Position numbers and translations under genes: made by a program | Shown here: piece after piece, positions 1 through 7,740 of the stretch | Position numbering within the stretch: the first letter of the stretch is position 1 | Layout of the letters: every line of letters begins with the position of its first letter | Assembly (NCBI GenBank): GCA_003641415.1 | Contig: QNAG01000077.1 | Coordinates: forward strand, 1-11,682 | Length of the DNA stretch: 11,682 nucleotides | DNA from: Candidatus Zixiibacteriota bacterium | GTDB lineage: Bacteria; Zixibacteria; MSB-5A5; GN15; FEB-12 | Direction: 5' to 3' | Notes under the pieces: generated by a model | Seen by the model: only the letters and a program-made list of their open reading frames with translations | Databases searched by the model: none | Told to the model about the DNA's origin: nothing

Positions 1-2955
1 GTTCCAGGCACTTTCGTTTTCAAGCCATCCACAATCTGGGAGGGGACATTTGCCCTCTCCGTAGAAATACCAGTTGTCGTGGTTCGGGTCGGGATTTGTT
101 TCAGCATTATAGTGTGGCTCTTCGTGGTCAGCCAAGCCGTCCAGTCCGATGTCTTCTTCTTCTTCGAAAATTCCTAAAACACCTCCGTCTTCTGAAAACG
201 GAATGCCGTCACCATTTATATCTTCGTTGATAATTCCAAATTCCAGATGCATAATGCCGCTCGTAGCTTTGGCTCGAAACTCAAAAAGCTGAGCTCTTTC
301 TGCATCCACTCGCCCTTTGAAGGAACGAGTAATACCTCCCCATGAGGCGGTGTCTCCTCTTATTGTATCGATAGTTACAGTTTCCCATTCGTTATCATCG
401 TTTAGGTCCCAAGTTGTATCTAGATAATTAGGGCGGAACACAAATCGCATGCTCCGAACTGTTCCCTGCCCAACAGTGTGCTCTCTTTTTGGGTAAATAT
501 CTTCATATTGTGGAGGTACCTTCAGGTTATGCCATAACAATTGGGCTCTTCTCCATGTTGTACTTGCTTTGGTCAACTGATAAGGCTTGGAGGCTTTTTT
601 CCATTGGGTACGGAACGTACCGAGGGAGAGCTTCTCGGTAGATGCTTCGAAATCATCAATATACGCCACTCCATCTACATTTGGATTTGGATGTGACTGA
701 GCGATTTCAGCAGAAATGGAAAGATTTGATGGCGCCTCCGTTGAGATAAGCGGCAGCGCATCCAGAGCAGATGTCAGAAAATTGGGATGAAGTTTCAAGG
801 AGGCATCAACATCGTAGATTACCGCTTTGGCAGTTTCCTGACCTACTCTCGGTTTTCTATCCTCTGCTTTATCAGATTTATAGAGAACGGTAGAACCTAT
901 TTTGAAATCCCGGCCAAGCTCATACTCAATTCGCGTTCCAAGAAGAGTTTTCTTCTGTGTAGCCAGAAATGGAGCGTATTCGAAATCAATATTGATATCA
1001 GCGTTGGGGTCAGTAGCATCATCGGATAGAAGCGTTACCTGGCCAAAATCATAATTGATGCTATAGTCTTCACCTTTTTGTAACTGCCTACCGTTGACTG
1101 TTATATTCTCAGAGCCTTCGATGATATTTGGCCGTCCAAGACGGATGGTAGAGCTACGTGATTTGGTATAAATGCGAAGGAAATACTGGCTGGCATTAGT
1201 CTTATCTGTCCCAGAGGGGACATCATATATTTTCGGAACACGTAATTGCAGAGGCTGTGATTCACGACCATCCTCATATTTGAAAGTGCGGTCAGTATCA
1301 AAGGGACGACGGTCAGGGAATATCAGAAGTCCCCAGTCTTTCCTATATACAGCATCAGTTTCGTCAAGCTTACCGTCTGGTACATTCTTGGCTCCTTTGA
1401 ATTGATCAAGTCCCAGAATCTCAAGATAGGACTGAGTTCCTATACCTTCTGTTGTCTGATCACTAATACTTTCTGATCGATCTTCACTTCCCCTAAGTCC
1501 TTTGAATATCTTGACTTCGAAGTCGTTTCTTTCCATACGGCCTATTGCATAACAGTTTCGCCACATCAGATCGTATGTTTTATAGGTAGTATCAGCACTG
1601 GGGGAATATAGCAGTTTGAGTATGTACGGTTCTGAGGAAACGTTTCCCAGTGTATCTATACTGCCATCATTTCTCTGAACTTCCATGTAAATACCAATTG
1701 AATAATCTCGGCGAACTGATGTGAAATAGATGTAGTGTTGATTTAAATCCGGTTTCGTGTAAAATGTGTACTCATTATCAGAGATGGGATCAACACCGGC
1801 CTTATTATCAGTGTATTTTTCATTTTCCTTAAGATCTTCATCTGGATTATCAGTATCAACAACCAGCCGAGCGTATTTTGCTGTACCCGGGCGTTCTGTC
1901 TCTGAGCCTCTAAGCGCTTGGTAAACAATAAGCGTCTTGATTGAGTCTCCGGTTTGAAAATCGCCAGGAAGTCCAAGATCAAAAATGCGCCGCTCCTGGT
2001 ATTCGTTGTCACGTATTATCTTAGCGCTTTGTTCGCCGCTAGGTGTGATTCTGGCTGTCTCTGATGATCCCTTCTCCTGTGAAGCTATTCCTACAATTCG
2101 AAAGTTCCCAATCTGAGCCTCAGCTTTAATTCCAAATAATCCTCGGATGTGCGATGAATACCCAACGAATCTGGTGTTGGGTAAAGCAAGGTTAGTGTTG
2201 CCGGCTTCGATGGTTTTGAGAATATCGTCCTCGTCACCCTTGTAGCGAATCTGTAACCTGTTGGCCAGAGGAATGTCGGTTTGGCTATCCTGTGATACTT
2301 TGACTGTGATTTTACTGCCTATATTGCCGGTAATATCAAAACGGGAAATCTGCTCCATGTGCAAAGAGGGGAATTTGCTCTGCTCATACGTTGGAGATTT
2401 GGCGGCATCGGTCCACTGTGATCGCCCTGAAAACATAATCCGGCGTATTCCACTGACTCGCAACCCAGCGCCACCCTCGCCAAAAATTCGATTTAGCCGT
2501 TTCGGTAAACCAACACTTAGTCCCAATCCTCCTTTTACACTTTGCTGTTGCGAGTCTTTCAGGGAGCCGTTAGAAAGTTTATGAAAATTTGAATAGATAT
2601 TCTTCTGCATTCTGGAACTGGCATATTTTTCGGCGTCTACGGAAATAGGAATTAGTGAAATATGTCGACTACCCTTTTTGTACAGCTCTGTCTCGAATCG
2701 AAGCGTGTTTTCTTCAAAGTTGGAATAGATGCATTTAGTACGCCTTTTCAATCGGCTGGACAGTGGAGGAAATACCGATGTTCCAAGAGATATTGATAAC
2801 CTCTCAGGAGGGTCAGTATATGATGACACTTCCAAAACAGGCTCATACAAAGACATTGTAAAGCCTGACGCTCCATTAGCGTCGGGGCAGTTAATAAACG
2901 CTAAGCCCGCAATGAACAGGGCAATAAGAAAAACCCTTGTAGCTCTTAAATTCAC
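1..2955 (-). CDS. sprA: SprA/Sov-family outer-membrane translocon protein, N-terminal 985 residues (gene runs off the left edge)
   Basis: The frame is open without a stop from a GTG at 2953-2955 to base 1, giving 985 codons. SprA proteins usually exceed 2000 residues, so more than half is probably missing. In the family SprA is the giant outer-membrane barrel through which type IX secretion substrates pass. Residues 1-29 look like a signal peptide: a basic start (NLRATR), then a hydrophobic stretch (FLIALFIAGLAFI). Family landmarks include TGNIGSK, NRLQIRYKGDEDD, IEAGNTNLALP and GLFGIKAEAQIG at about residues 206-285, NIIEGSENITVNG at 609-621, and AYIDDFEAS at 764-772. An Asp-rich, possibly calcium-binding stretch (DINGDG, then DIGLDGLAD) lies at about 912-943. 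The start is uncertain: a second GTG (2959-2961) is in frame and neither has a strong Shine-Dalgarno sequence. The gene follows murB after 66 bp. Family assignment is confident; activity as a translocon is inferred. Confidence 0.87.
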   Translation of the reverse strand, partial: MNLRATRVFLIALFIAGLAFINCPDANGASGFTMSLYEPVLEVSSYTDPPERLSISLGTSVFPPLSSRLKRRTKCIYSNFEENTLRFETELYKKGSRHISLIPISVDAEKYASSRMQKNIYSNFHKLSNGSLKDSQQQSVKGGLGLSVGLPKRLNRIFGEGGAGLRVSGIRRIMFSGRSQWTDAAKSPTYEQSKFPSLHMEQISRFDITGNIGSKITVKVSQDSQTDIPLANRLQIRYKGDEDDILKTIEAGNTNLALPNTRFVGYSSHIRGLFGIKAEAQIGNFRIVGIASQEKGSSETARITPSGEQSAKIIRDNEYQERRIFDLGLPGDFQTGDSIKTLIVYQALRGSETERPGTAKYARLVVDTDNPDEDLKENEKYTDNKAGVDPISDNEYTFYTKPDLNQHYIYFTSVRRDYSIGIYMEVQRNDGSIDTLGNVSSEPYILKLLYSPSADTTYKTYDLMWRNCYAIGRMERNDFEVKIFKGLRGSEDRSESISDQTTEGIGTQSYLEILGLDQFKGAKNVPDGKLDETDAVYRKDWGLLIFPDRRPFDTDRTFKYEDGRESQPLQLRVPKIYDVPSGTDKTNASQYFLRIYTKSRSSTIRLGRPNIIEGSENITVNGRQLQKGEDYSINYDFGQVTLLSDDATDPNADINIDFEYAPFLATQKKTLLGTRIEYELGRDFKIGSTVLYKSDKAEDRKPRVGQETAKAVIYDVDASLKLHPNFLTSALDALPLISTEAPSNLSISAEIAQSHPNPNVDGVAYIDDFEASTEKLSLGTFRTQWKKASKPYQLTKASTTWRRAQLLWHNLKVPPQYEDIYPKREHTVGQGTVRSMRFVFRPNYLDTTWDLNDDNEWETVTIDTIRGDTASWGGITRSFKGRVDAERAQLFEFRAKATSGIMHLEFGIINEDINGDGIPFSEDGGVLGIFEEEEDIGLDGLADHEEPHYNAETNPDPNHDNWYFYGEGKCPLPDCGWLENESAWN

Positions 2956-3021
2956 AATCACTCTACAGTAATCGGTACGAATCAGTTCAATATAAACGAC
3001 TCTATAAGCATTCTCCTTTCA

Positions 3022-3972
3022 TTAAAAATATCCAATGCGAGTGATCTCTTCTTCAAGCTCAATATTAAACTTCTTTTTTACTTGTTCCTTCATAAGCGCT
3101 GCCAGTTGATGAATGTCATGCGAAGTGGCATCTCCGGCATTGATTATCATGTTCGCATGTTTCTCAAACACTTTTGCGCCACCAACCGAAAGTTCCTTTG
3201 CACCTACTTCTTCAAGGAGATAACCAGCAGAAAGCTTCCCATGGGGTTGAGATGAGTCCGGGATATTCTTAAAAAAGCATCCGGCTGTTAGCTTGTCAGG
3301 GTGCTTATCCCGACGGACATCCAGAATATCGGTTATCTTCTTTTGAATCTCATCCCGTTTTCCCTTATGTAGTTTGATTCGGACAGTTGCGATCACTTCC
3401 TTAGTTGTTTTTAAGTATGAATCACGGTATGCGAAGCGACAATAGTTTCCGTCAACAGTTTTGATATTTCCATTCGAATTAACAAGTTCGAGTTCATGTA
3501 CAACATCACCTATCTCGTTGCCAAAAGCACCGGCATTTCCATACACAGCACCACCAATAGTTCCCCATATACCAGCAGCAAACTCTAAACCGGTAAGTGA
3601 TTCGGATTCGGAAAATTTTACTACCGACATAAGACTCTCTCCGGCGCCGCACTCGATCACTGTTTCGTCAATAAGTTCCAAACCTGCAATCTCTATCTTG
3701 ATGATTAAACCGTCATATCCAGCATCTGATATTAGAAGGTTTGATCCACCCCCGACGATGAAACATGGCAACTCGAGTCGTTGTGCTGAGGATATTGCTC
3801 GTGCCACATTATCCAACGTTTTGACAACGAGAAAATATTTCGCCGGACCTCCAGTTCTGAAACTCGTTAGACGTGCCAGAGATATATCAAACTCAACTGA
3901 ATCACCAAATTCAGCGATTATGGCAGACCTTGAGATGTTAGTGCTAAGTGGCAGTTGTTCAGTCGCTTTCAT
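3022..3972 (-). CDS. murB: UDP-N-acetylenolpyruvoylglucosamine reductase (MurB)
   Basis: MurB is the cytoplasmic FAD enzyme that uses NADPH to reduce UDP-GlcNAc-enolpyruvate to UDP-MurNAc, the second committed step of peptidoglycan synthesis. The protein has 316 residues, normal for a full-length MurB. The FAD-binding half shows TSFRTGGPA (36-44), VGGGSNLLISD (73-83) and GLEFAAGIWGTIGGAVYGNA (128-147). The catalytic arginine lies in AYRDS (181-185) and the conserved C-terminal glutamates in EEE (307-309). The proton-donor position in AGCFFKN (230-236) is Cys232, where many MurBs, including E. coli, have Ser. The ATG at 3970-3972 is the furthest upstream possible start because a TAG in the same frame lies 15 bases before it; no clear Shine-Dalgarno sequence is visible. 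It lies 119 bp after the DUF1844 gene and 66 bp before sprA, all in one direction. Confidence 0.97.
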   Translation of the reverse strand: MKATEQLPLSTNISRSAIIAEFGDSVEFDISLARLTSFRTGGPAKYFLVVKTLDNVARAISSAQRLELPCFIVGGGSNLLISDAGYDGLIIKIEIAGLELIDETVIECGAGESLMSVVKFSESESLTGLEFAAGIWGTIGGAVYGNAGAFGNEIGDVVHELELVNSNGNIKTVDGNYCRFAYRDSYLKTTKEVIATVRIKLHKGKRDEIQKKITDILDVRRDKHPDKLTAGCFFKNIPDSSQPHGKLSAGYLLEEVGAKELSVGGAKVFEKHANMIINAGDATSHDIHQLAALMKEQVKKKFNIELEEEITRIGYF

Positions 3973-4038
3973 TGAAAAAATATACTAAAAACCAGTGGCA
4001 AAATCAAGCACAATTGTTCGCCATGTTCGTATATCTAC

Positions 4039-4058
4039 TATAACCTCATTTGGTTATA
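4039..4058. repeat. Perfect 7-bp inverted repeat between the DUF1844 gene and murB
   Basis: TATAACC at 4039-4045 and GGTTATA at 4052-4058 flank a 6-base loop. The site is in the 119-bp gap upstream of murB. The stem has only two G-C pairs and no T-run follows on the minus strand, so it is a poor intrinsic terminator. It could be a small operator or chance. Confidence 0.35.
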
Positions 4059-4091
4059 CACGGCAGAAGAGCAGAGGTCGATCAAAATATC

Positions 4092-4466
4092 CTATGATTG
4101 GTTCTCTTCTTCTGCATTATTGGTTGATTCTTGATTATTTTGTTTATCCTCCGAATTAGAATCATCTGACTTAGCAGTTTCTATGTCATCATTCTGATCA
4201 CTTTTCTTGCTTTCATCAATGAAATTCATGCGCAATTCATAAAGAGTATGGCTCAAGAGCTTTTCCTCGTCTTCAGTGAGATTGCCTTTCGTTTTGGATT
4301 CAAGCATGCCAAGCATGTCGATACTCGCCTGGGCTATACTTAGATTGCGCTCTACTTTACCTGTCAGTTGTGAAGCAATCTTTCCCATTTGCTGCATAGC
4401 GCCCATTTGCAGCGATAATACTAATTGGGCAAACATAGGGTTCTCATTGTTATTTGTGTCAGTCAT
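4092..4466 (-). CDS. DUF1844 domain protein
   Basis: This small protein of 124 residues matches the DUF1844 pattern. Residues 11-75 form a helical domain beginning MFAQLVLSLQMGAMQQMGK and continuing with IAQASIDMLGMLESKTKGNL, TEDEEKLLSHTLYELRMNF. No biochemical role is established for the family. From about residue 77 the tail is low-complexity and rich in Asp, Asn, Ser, Glu and Gln, probably disordered. There is no signal peptide or membrane segment, so it should be cytoplasmic. The ATG at 4464-4466 has a GGAG at 4475-4478, eight bases upstream. It lies 48 bp after recG and probably shares its transcript. In related genomes DUF1844 genes often sit near housekeeping genes (general recollection), but the position gives no clear functional clue. 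Confidence 0.88.
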   Translation of the reverse strand: MTDTNNNENPMFAQLVLSLQMGAMQQMGKIASQLTGKVERNLSIAQASIDMLGMLESKTKGNLTEDEEKLLSHTLYELRMNFIDESKKSDQNDDIETAKSDDSNSEDKQNNQESTNNAEEENQS

Positions 4467-4514
4467 TATATATACTCCAAATTGTGAAGAGCGGGTTTGT
4501 TTACTTTTTTAATT

Positions 4515-6602
4515 CTACCCACCACCTAGGGTCAAACCCCGAGTAGCTGTAGATTCATACAAGTACGTATACAAGTTTTGGTAGGAAGTGTCAAGGCTCT
4601 TGTCAATTGAAAACAGTCGTTCAAGTAACAACAGGGAAGCTTCAAGCAGGTCACGATCACATGACAGTCGGGCTGCACGCAGTTCCGGTAAGCCTGATTG
4701 TTTTAGCCCGTATAATTCCCCTGGTCCCCGTAGTTCAAGGTCAGCTTCAGCGATTTCGAATCCGTTGGTCGTTTGAGCAAGGAAATCCAGACGACGTCGA
4801 GCCATATCAGAGATAGGAGGGTGAGCTATCGCTATCAAAGTAGCTTGTTTTTCACCACGACCAATTCTACCTCGCAACTGGTGCAATTGAGCCAGGCCGA
4901 ACCGCTCAGCGTGTTCGATTACCATCAGGGTTGCTTGTGGATTGTCAATACCAACCTCTACTACAGTAGTGGCCATCAGGATATCAATCTCACCAGCGCG
5001 GAACTGGTTTAGAACTTTGTCACGTTCTTTTGGTTTGATCCGTCCGTGCACCATCCCGACACGAAGGTTTGAGAATTGTTTGGTAGTCAAATCTTTGTAT
5101 GCATCCTCAACGCTGCCGAGTTCCAACTGTTCGCTTTTGTCCACCAGTGGATAGATAAAGTATGCCTGCCCGCCTTTTGCGATTTCGTTACGAATAAACT
5201 GGTAGACCTTTCCAATTACATTGTTCGTGCGCCAGACTGTGCGTACCGGTTTGCGTCCGGGAGGCATGTCAGTAATAGTCGTGATGTCCAGGTCTCCATA
5301 CAGGGTCAGAGCCAATGTTCGAGGAATAGGAGTTGCGGTCATGATCAGTAAATCGGGGTTATCTCCTTTTGCGTGCAATTTGCCGCGTTGTTTGACTCCA
5401 AAGCGGTGTTGTTCATCTATGATGACCAGTCCGAGCTGCTTGAATAAGACATAGTCGTAGATAAGGGCATGAGTGCCAAAAAGAATATCAATCTTACCTT
5501 CGCTACAGGCAGTAGCTGTTTTATCCTTTTCTGCTCGCGATATACTGGATGTCAACAGGTCGCATCTGATACCGACTTCTTCCAATGGTTGTTGCCAGTT
5601 GCGGAAATGTTGCTCAGCAAGGATTTCAGTGGGCGCCATGAACGCAGTCTGCAACTGGTTCTCTGCTGCATGAAGCGCAGCAAGAATTGCTACTACCGTT
5701 TTGCCGCAACCGACATCCCCTTGCAACATGCGCGTCATGGGTCGATTTTTCATTAGATCAGCGCTGATTTCATCAACTGCTATCTGCTGACCGGTAGTGA
5801 GATTGAATGGCAGTTTTTTCACAATTTTTCGAATAATCTTACCAGGTTCGGAGTAGCTATGTTTCTTAACCGTAACTTCTTTCTTCCTGCGACTACTGAG
5901 TACTATAAACTGGAATTCCAGCAGTTCGTCAAAGGCTAATCGTCGCCTGCATAATTCTATTTGGTCTCGATTTTCGGGATAGTGGATATGTTGGATTGCT
6001 TCATGCAACTCCGGCAAGTGAAGCTGTTGTATCTCTGGCTGGGGTAGAGGGTCTGCTATGCGTTCATGGAGGTTTTCAAAAATATATGTAGTTATCTGTC
6101 GGATCCCTTTGCTGCTAAGTCCGATTTTATTCAGTTCCGCAGTTTGTGGGTATACGGGGATAATGCGTCCCGCATGGATCATCTGGTCGCTTTCATCTTC
6201 GAGATGTTCAAGGTCGGGGTGGATGATCTGAAAACCTTGGAAATAGCTAACCGTCCCGGTGGCGGCATACCACTGGTTCTTTTTGAAAAGTCGTTGCCAA
6301 TAGCCGACACCATGAAACCATAGAAGAGAGATCGCCCCTGTCTGGTCTCCCAGGATGACCTCGTATCGCTTGCGTTTCCCATGTAAAATACCATGTGCTT
6401 TGACTTGGCCAACAATTGTAACTGTTTGGTCAACTTTGAGATCAGCTATAGATACAATTGTAGTTCGGTCAAGATACTGTCTTGGGAAATACCACAGGAG
6501 ATCGCCAATTGTGTTGATACCGTGATTGGAGAGTACCTCCGACTTGCGCGGTCCCACCCCTTTTACATACTGCAGGGGAGAGTTTAATTTCAGAGTATTC
6601 AC
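4515..6602 (-). CDS. recG: ATP-dependent DNA helicase RecG
   Basis: RecG is a superfamily 2 double-stranded DNA translocase that remodels stalled replication forks and branched recombination intermediates. The 695-residue length is typical. The N-terminal wedge/OB-fold part covers roughly residues 1-200, with GVGPRKSEVL at 15-24 and a DQTG turn at 86-89. Helicase motifs are intact: Walker A GDVGCGKT (295-302), APTEILAEQH (323-332), DEQH (396-399), TATPIPRTLAL (422-432), VVEVGIDNP (547-555) and QLRGRIGRG (575-583). The RecG translocation motif follows at about 607-640 (GFEIAEADLELRGPGE, then KQSGLPELRAA). Translation starts at a GTG (6600-6602). The nearest Shine-Dalgarno-like sequence, GGGAGA at 6615-6620, is 12 bases away, a rather long spacing. 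It lies between yggS (104 bp upstream) and the DUF1844 gene (48 bp downstream), all in the same direction. Confidence 0.98.
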   Translation of the reverse strand: MNTLKLNSPLQYVKGVGPRKSEVLSNHGINTIGDLLWYFPRQYLDRTTIVSIADLKVDQTVTIVGQVKAHGILHGKRKRYEVILGDQTGAISLLWFHGVGYWQRLFKKNQWYAATGTVSYFQGFQIIHPDLEHLEDESDQMIHAGRIIPVYPQTAELNKIGLSSKGIRQITTYIFENLHERIADPLPQPEIQQLHLPELHEAIQHIHYPENRDQIELCRRRLAFDELLEFQFIVLSSRRKKEVTVKKHSYSEPGKIIRKIVKKLPFNLTTGQQIAVDEISADLMKNRPMTRMLQGDVGCGKTVVAILAALHAAENQLQTAFMAPTEILAEQHFRNWQQPLEEVGIRCDLLTSSISRAEKDKTATACSEGKIDILFGTHALIYDYVLFKQLGLVIIDEQHRFGVKQRGKLHAKGDNPDLLIMTATPIPRTLALTLYGDLDITTITDMPPGRKPVRTVWRTNNVIGKVYQFIRNEIAKGGQAYFIYPLVDKSEQLELGSVEDAYKDLTTKQFSNLRVGMVHGRIKPKERDKVLNQFRAGEIDILMATTVVEVGIDNPQATLMVIEHAERFGLAQLHQLRGRIGRGEKQATLIAIAHPPISDMARRRLDFLAQTTNGFEIAEADLELRGPGELYGLKQSGLPELRAARLSCDRDLLEASLLLLERLFSIDKSLDTSYQNLYTYLYESTATRGLTLGGG

Positions 6603-6706
6603 AAGGATAATTTGTCTCCCTATTGTATGTTCGTCAATTACAATCGGTGGAGAGATGGCTTTTGAATAAAGCCAAGCAAATGAAAGAGCGTTCTGGGAAG
6701 GGGACT

Positions 6707-7393
6707 TCAGAGTCGAGGGCCAAAGAGGGATGTCCCAAGGCGGATCATCGTTGCTCCCTCAGCTATAGCCAAGGGGAAATCACCAGACATGCCCATCGAA
6801 AGGGTATCAAACTGATCACCAACGATATCACGGCCATATTTGAAAAGGTTATTCCCCTCACGGAAAGCAGCTCGAATGGTTTCTTCGTCATCGGTGTAAG
6901 GGCCGACTGTCATAAGTCCTGTTAGTGTTATGTTGGATAGCAATTTCATGCGTTTTACCATGTCCAGACAATCGTTGGGAAGCACACCGAATTTCTGGTT
7001 CTCTCCGGAGCAATTGACTTCGATAAGACATTCGATATTTAACTCCGCCTGTCCAGCCTGACGGTCAATCTCTTCAGCCAGTTTCAAAGAATCGACGGAT
7101 TGAATTACATCAAAAAGCTGAACAGCTTTTTTTACCTTATTGGTTTGTAAATGACCAATCATGTGAAATCGGGCAATTTGGCCAAGCTCGGAAATCTTTT
7201 CATCTGCTTCCTGCACCCGACTTTCGCCAATATTGTGTAGCCCTGCTGCGACGGCCATGTTTATCATTATTGTGGGTTGCCTCTTGGTAACTGCTACAAT
7301 TGTGATATCGTCGGTGTCACGATCGTAACGTTCACAGGCTTCAGCAATCTGCCCGTGTACTTGTGCAACATTATGAGTAAAAATCTCTTTCAC
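6707..7393 (-). CDS. yggS: YggS family PLP-binding protein (PLP homeostasis protein)
   Basis: YggS/PLPBP proteins bind pyridoxal 5'-phosphate in an alanine-racemase-like TIM barrel, have no known catalytic activity, and help balance vitamin B6 and amino-acid pools in the cytoplasm. Numbered from the chosen start, the family motifs are all present: VAVTK with the PLP lysine at Lys37, GESRVQEA, HMIGHLQTNK (77-86), IEVNCSGENQKFGV (about 125-137) and LSMGMSGDFPLAIAEGATMI to the FGPR end (198-227). The GTG at 7391-7393 gives 228 residues beginning MKEIFTHNVAQV, which matches the usual N-terminus and length. A TTG 14 codons upstream (7433-7435) keeps the frame but adds an atypical hydrophobic lead (PLYLFFC). 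Neither start has a strong Shine-Dalgarno sequence, so the exact start is open. The gene is the first of the run yggS-recG-DUF1844-murB-sprA. Confidence 0.95.
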   Translation of the reverse strand: MKEIFTHNVAQVHGQIAEACERYDRDTDDITIVAVTKRQPTIMINMAVAAGLHNIGESRVQEADEKISELGQIARFHMIGHLQTNKVKKAVQLFDVIQSVDSLKLAEEIDRQAGQAELNIECLIEVNCSGENQKFGVLPNDCLDMVKRMKLLSNITLTGLMTVGPYTDDEETIRAAFREGNNLFKYGRDIVGDQFDTLSMGMSGDFPLAIAEGATMIRLGTSLFGPRL

Positions 7394-7477
7394 CGTACTG
7401 TTTATAGTATCGCAAAAAAATAGGTATAAAGGCAAGGAAAAAACAGCTTTTCATGGGTATATATCAGAGGGAATTAG

Positions 7478-7675
7478 CTACTGATCTCCGATTATGACAA
7501 CCTTTTGACGTGAATTAAATCTGGAGAGTTCGTATTCATTATATTTGTAAATTCGAAATTGTCGATGAAAATCTTTATCGCTAAGCTGGATGTGTTTAGT
7601 CTGAGTATCGTTAATTAACCCATACAGCAACCCAAGCAGATTGGCTATCTCGCTAGTGGTTAGGTAAATAGCGGT
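7478..7675 (-). pseudogene. Possible remnant of an excisionase/HTH_17-type helix-turn-helix protein
   Basis: A 65-codon open stretch (7481-7675) ends at a TAG (7478-7480) in the gap between the 412-residue protein gene and yggS. Its start YLTTSEIANLLGL resembles the first helices of the excisionase-type HTH family, which commonly begin with a pattern like LTTEEVAELLG. Its end FRIYKYNEYELSRF resembles the closing strand and helix. Between them it seems about five residues shorter than the family pattern, at the recognition helix. No ATG, GTG or TTG is suitably placed. A GTG at 7715-7717 is in frame but separated by a TAG at 7676-7678. This fits a decayed gene better than a working one, but a chance open frame is also possible. 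The call rests on eye-matching of a short pattern. Confidence 0.33.
7538..7565 (-). promoter_or_regulatory. Sigma-70-like promoter upstream of yggS
   Basis: On the minus strand TCGACA (7560-7565, five of six matches to TTGACA) is followed after 16 bases by a perfect TATAAT (7538-7543). It would start a transcript near 7531, with a leader of about 138 bases before the yggS GTG. It is well placed to drive the yggS-recG-DUF1844-murB run. It lies inside the possible HTH remnant in an AT-rich stretch, so a chance match cannot be excluded, and the promoter consensus of this lineage is not known to me. Confidence 0.4.
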
Positions 7676-7719
7676 CTATTGAAGCGATATGGTGTTTTCA
7701 AAATCGTGGATTTGCACCG

Positions 7720-7740
7720 GCTTGAGTATTTAGCTCAAGC
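7720..7740 (-). terminator. Inverted repeat overlapping the stop codon of the 412-residue protein gene
   Basis: GCTTGAG (7720-7726) and CTCAAGC (7734-7740) form a perfect 7-bp stem with a 7-base loop. The gene's TGA stop (7735-7737) lies inside the stem. The position suits a transcript end, but no T-run follows on the minus strand, so it is not a classic intrinsic terminator. It may protect the 3' end of the message or be chance. Confidence 0.35.

Noticed and set aside
787..2971. Several short open frames of 66-107 codons on both strands at the left end
   Set aside because: The minus-strand sprA frame is open through the entire stretch and matches the family throughout, so these are shadows.
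3461..3988. A 175-codon plus-strand open frame opposite murB
   Set aside because: It is rich in Ser and Pro with no recognisable motif and lies fully over murB, whose catalytic motifs are intact on the minus strand.
7391..7435. TTG start for yggS, giving 242 residues
   Set aside because: The extra 14 residues do not fit the family's N-terminus, while the GTG at 7391-7393 gives the usual length and start.
7610..7619. Palindrome GTTAATTAAC as a regulator site
   Set aside because: It is a single AT-rich 10-base palindrome without a partner and lies inside the HTH-like open stretch.
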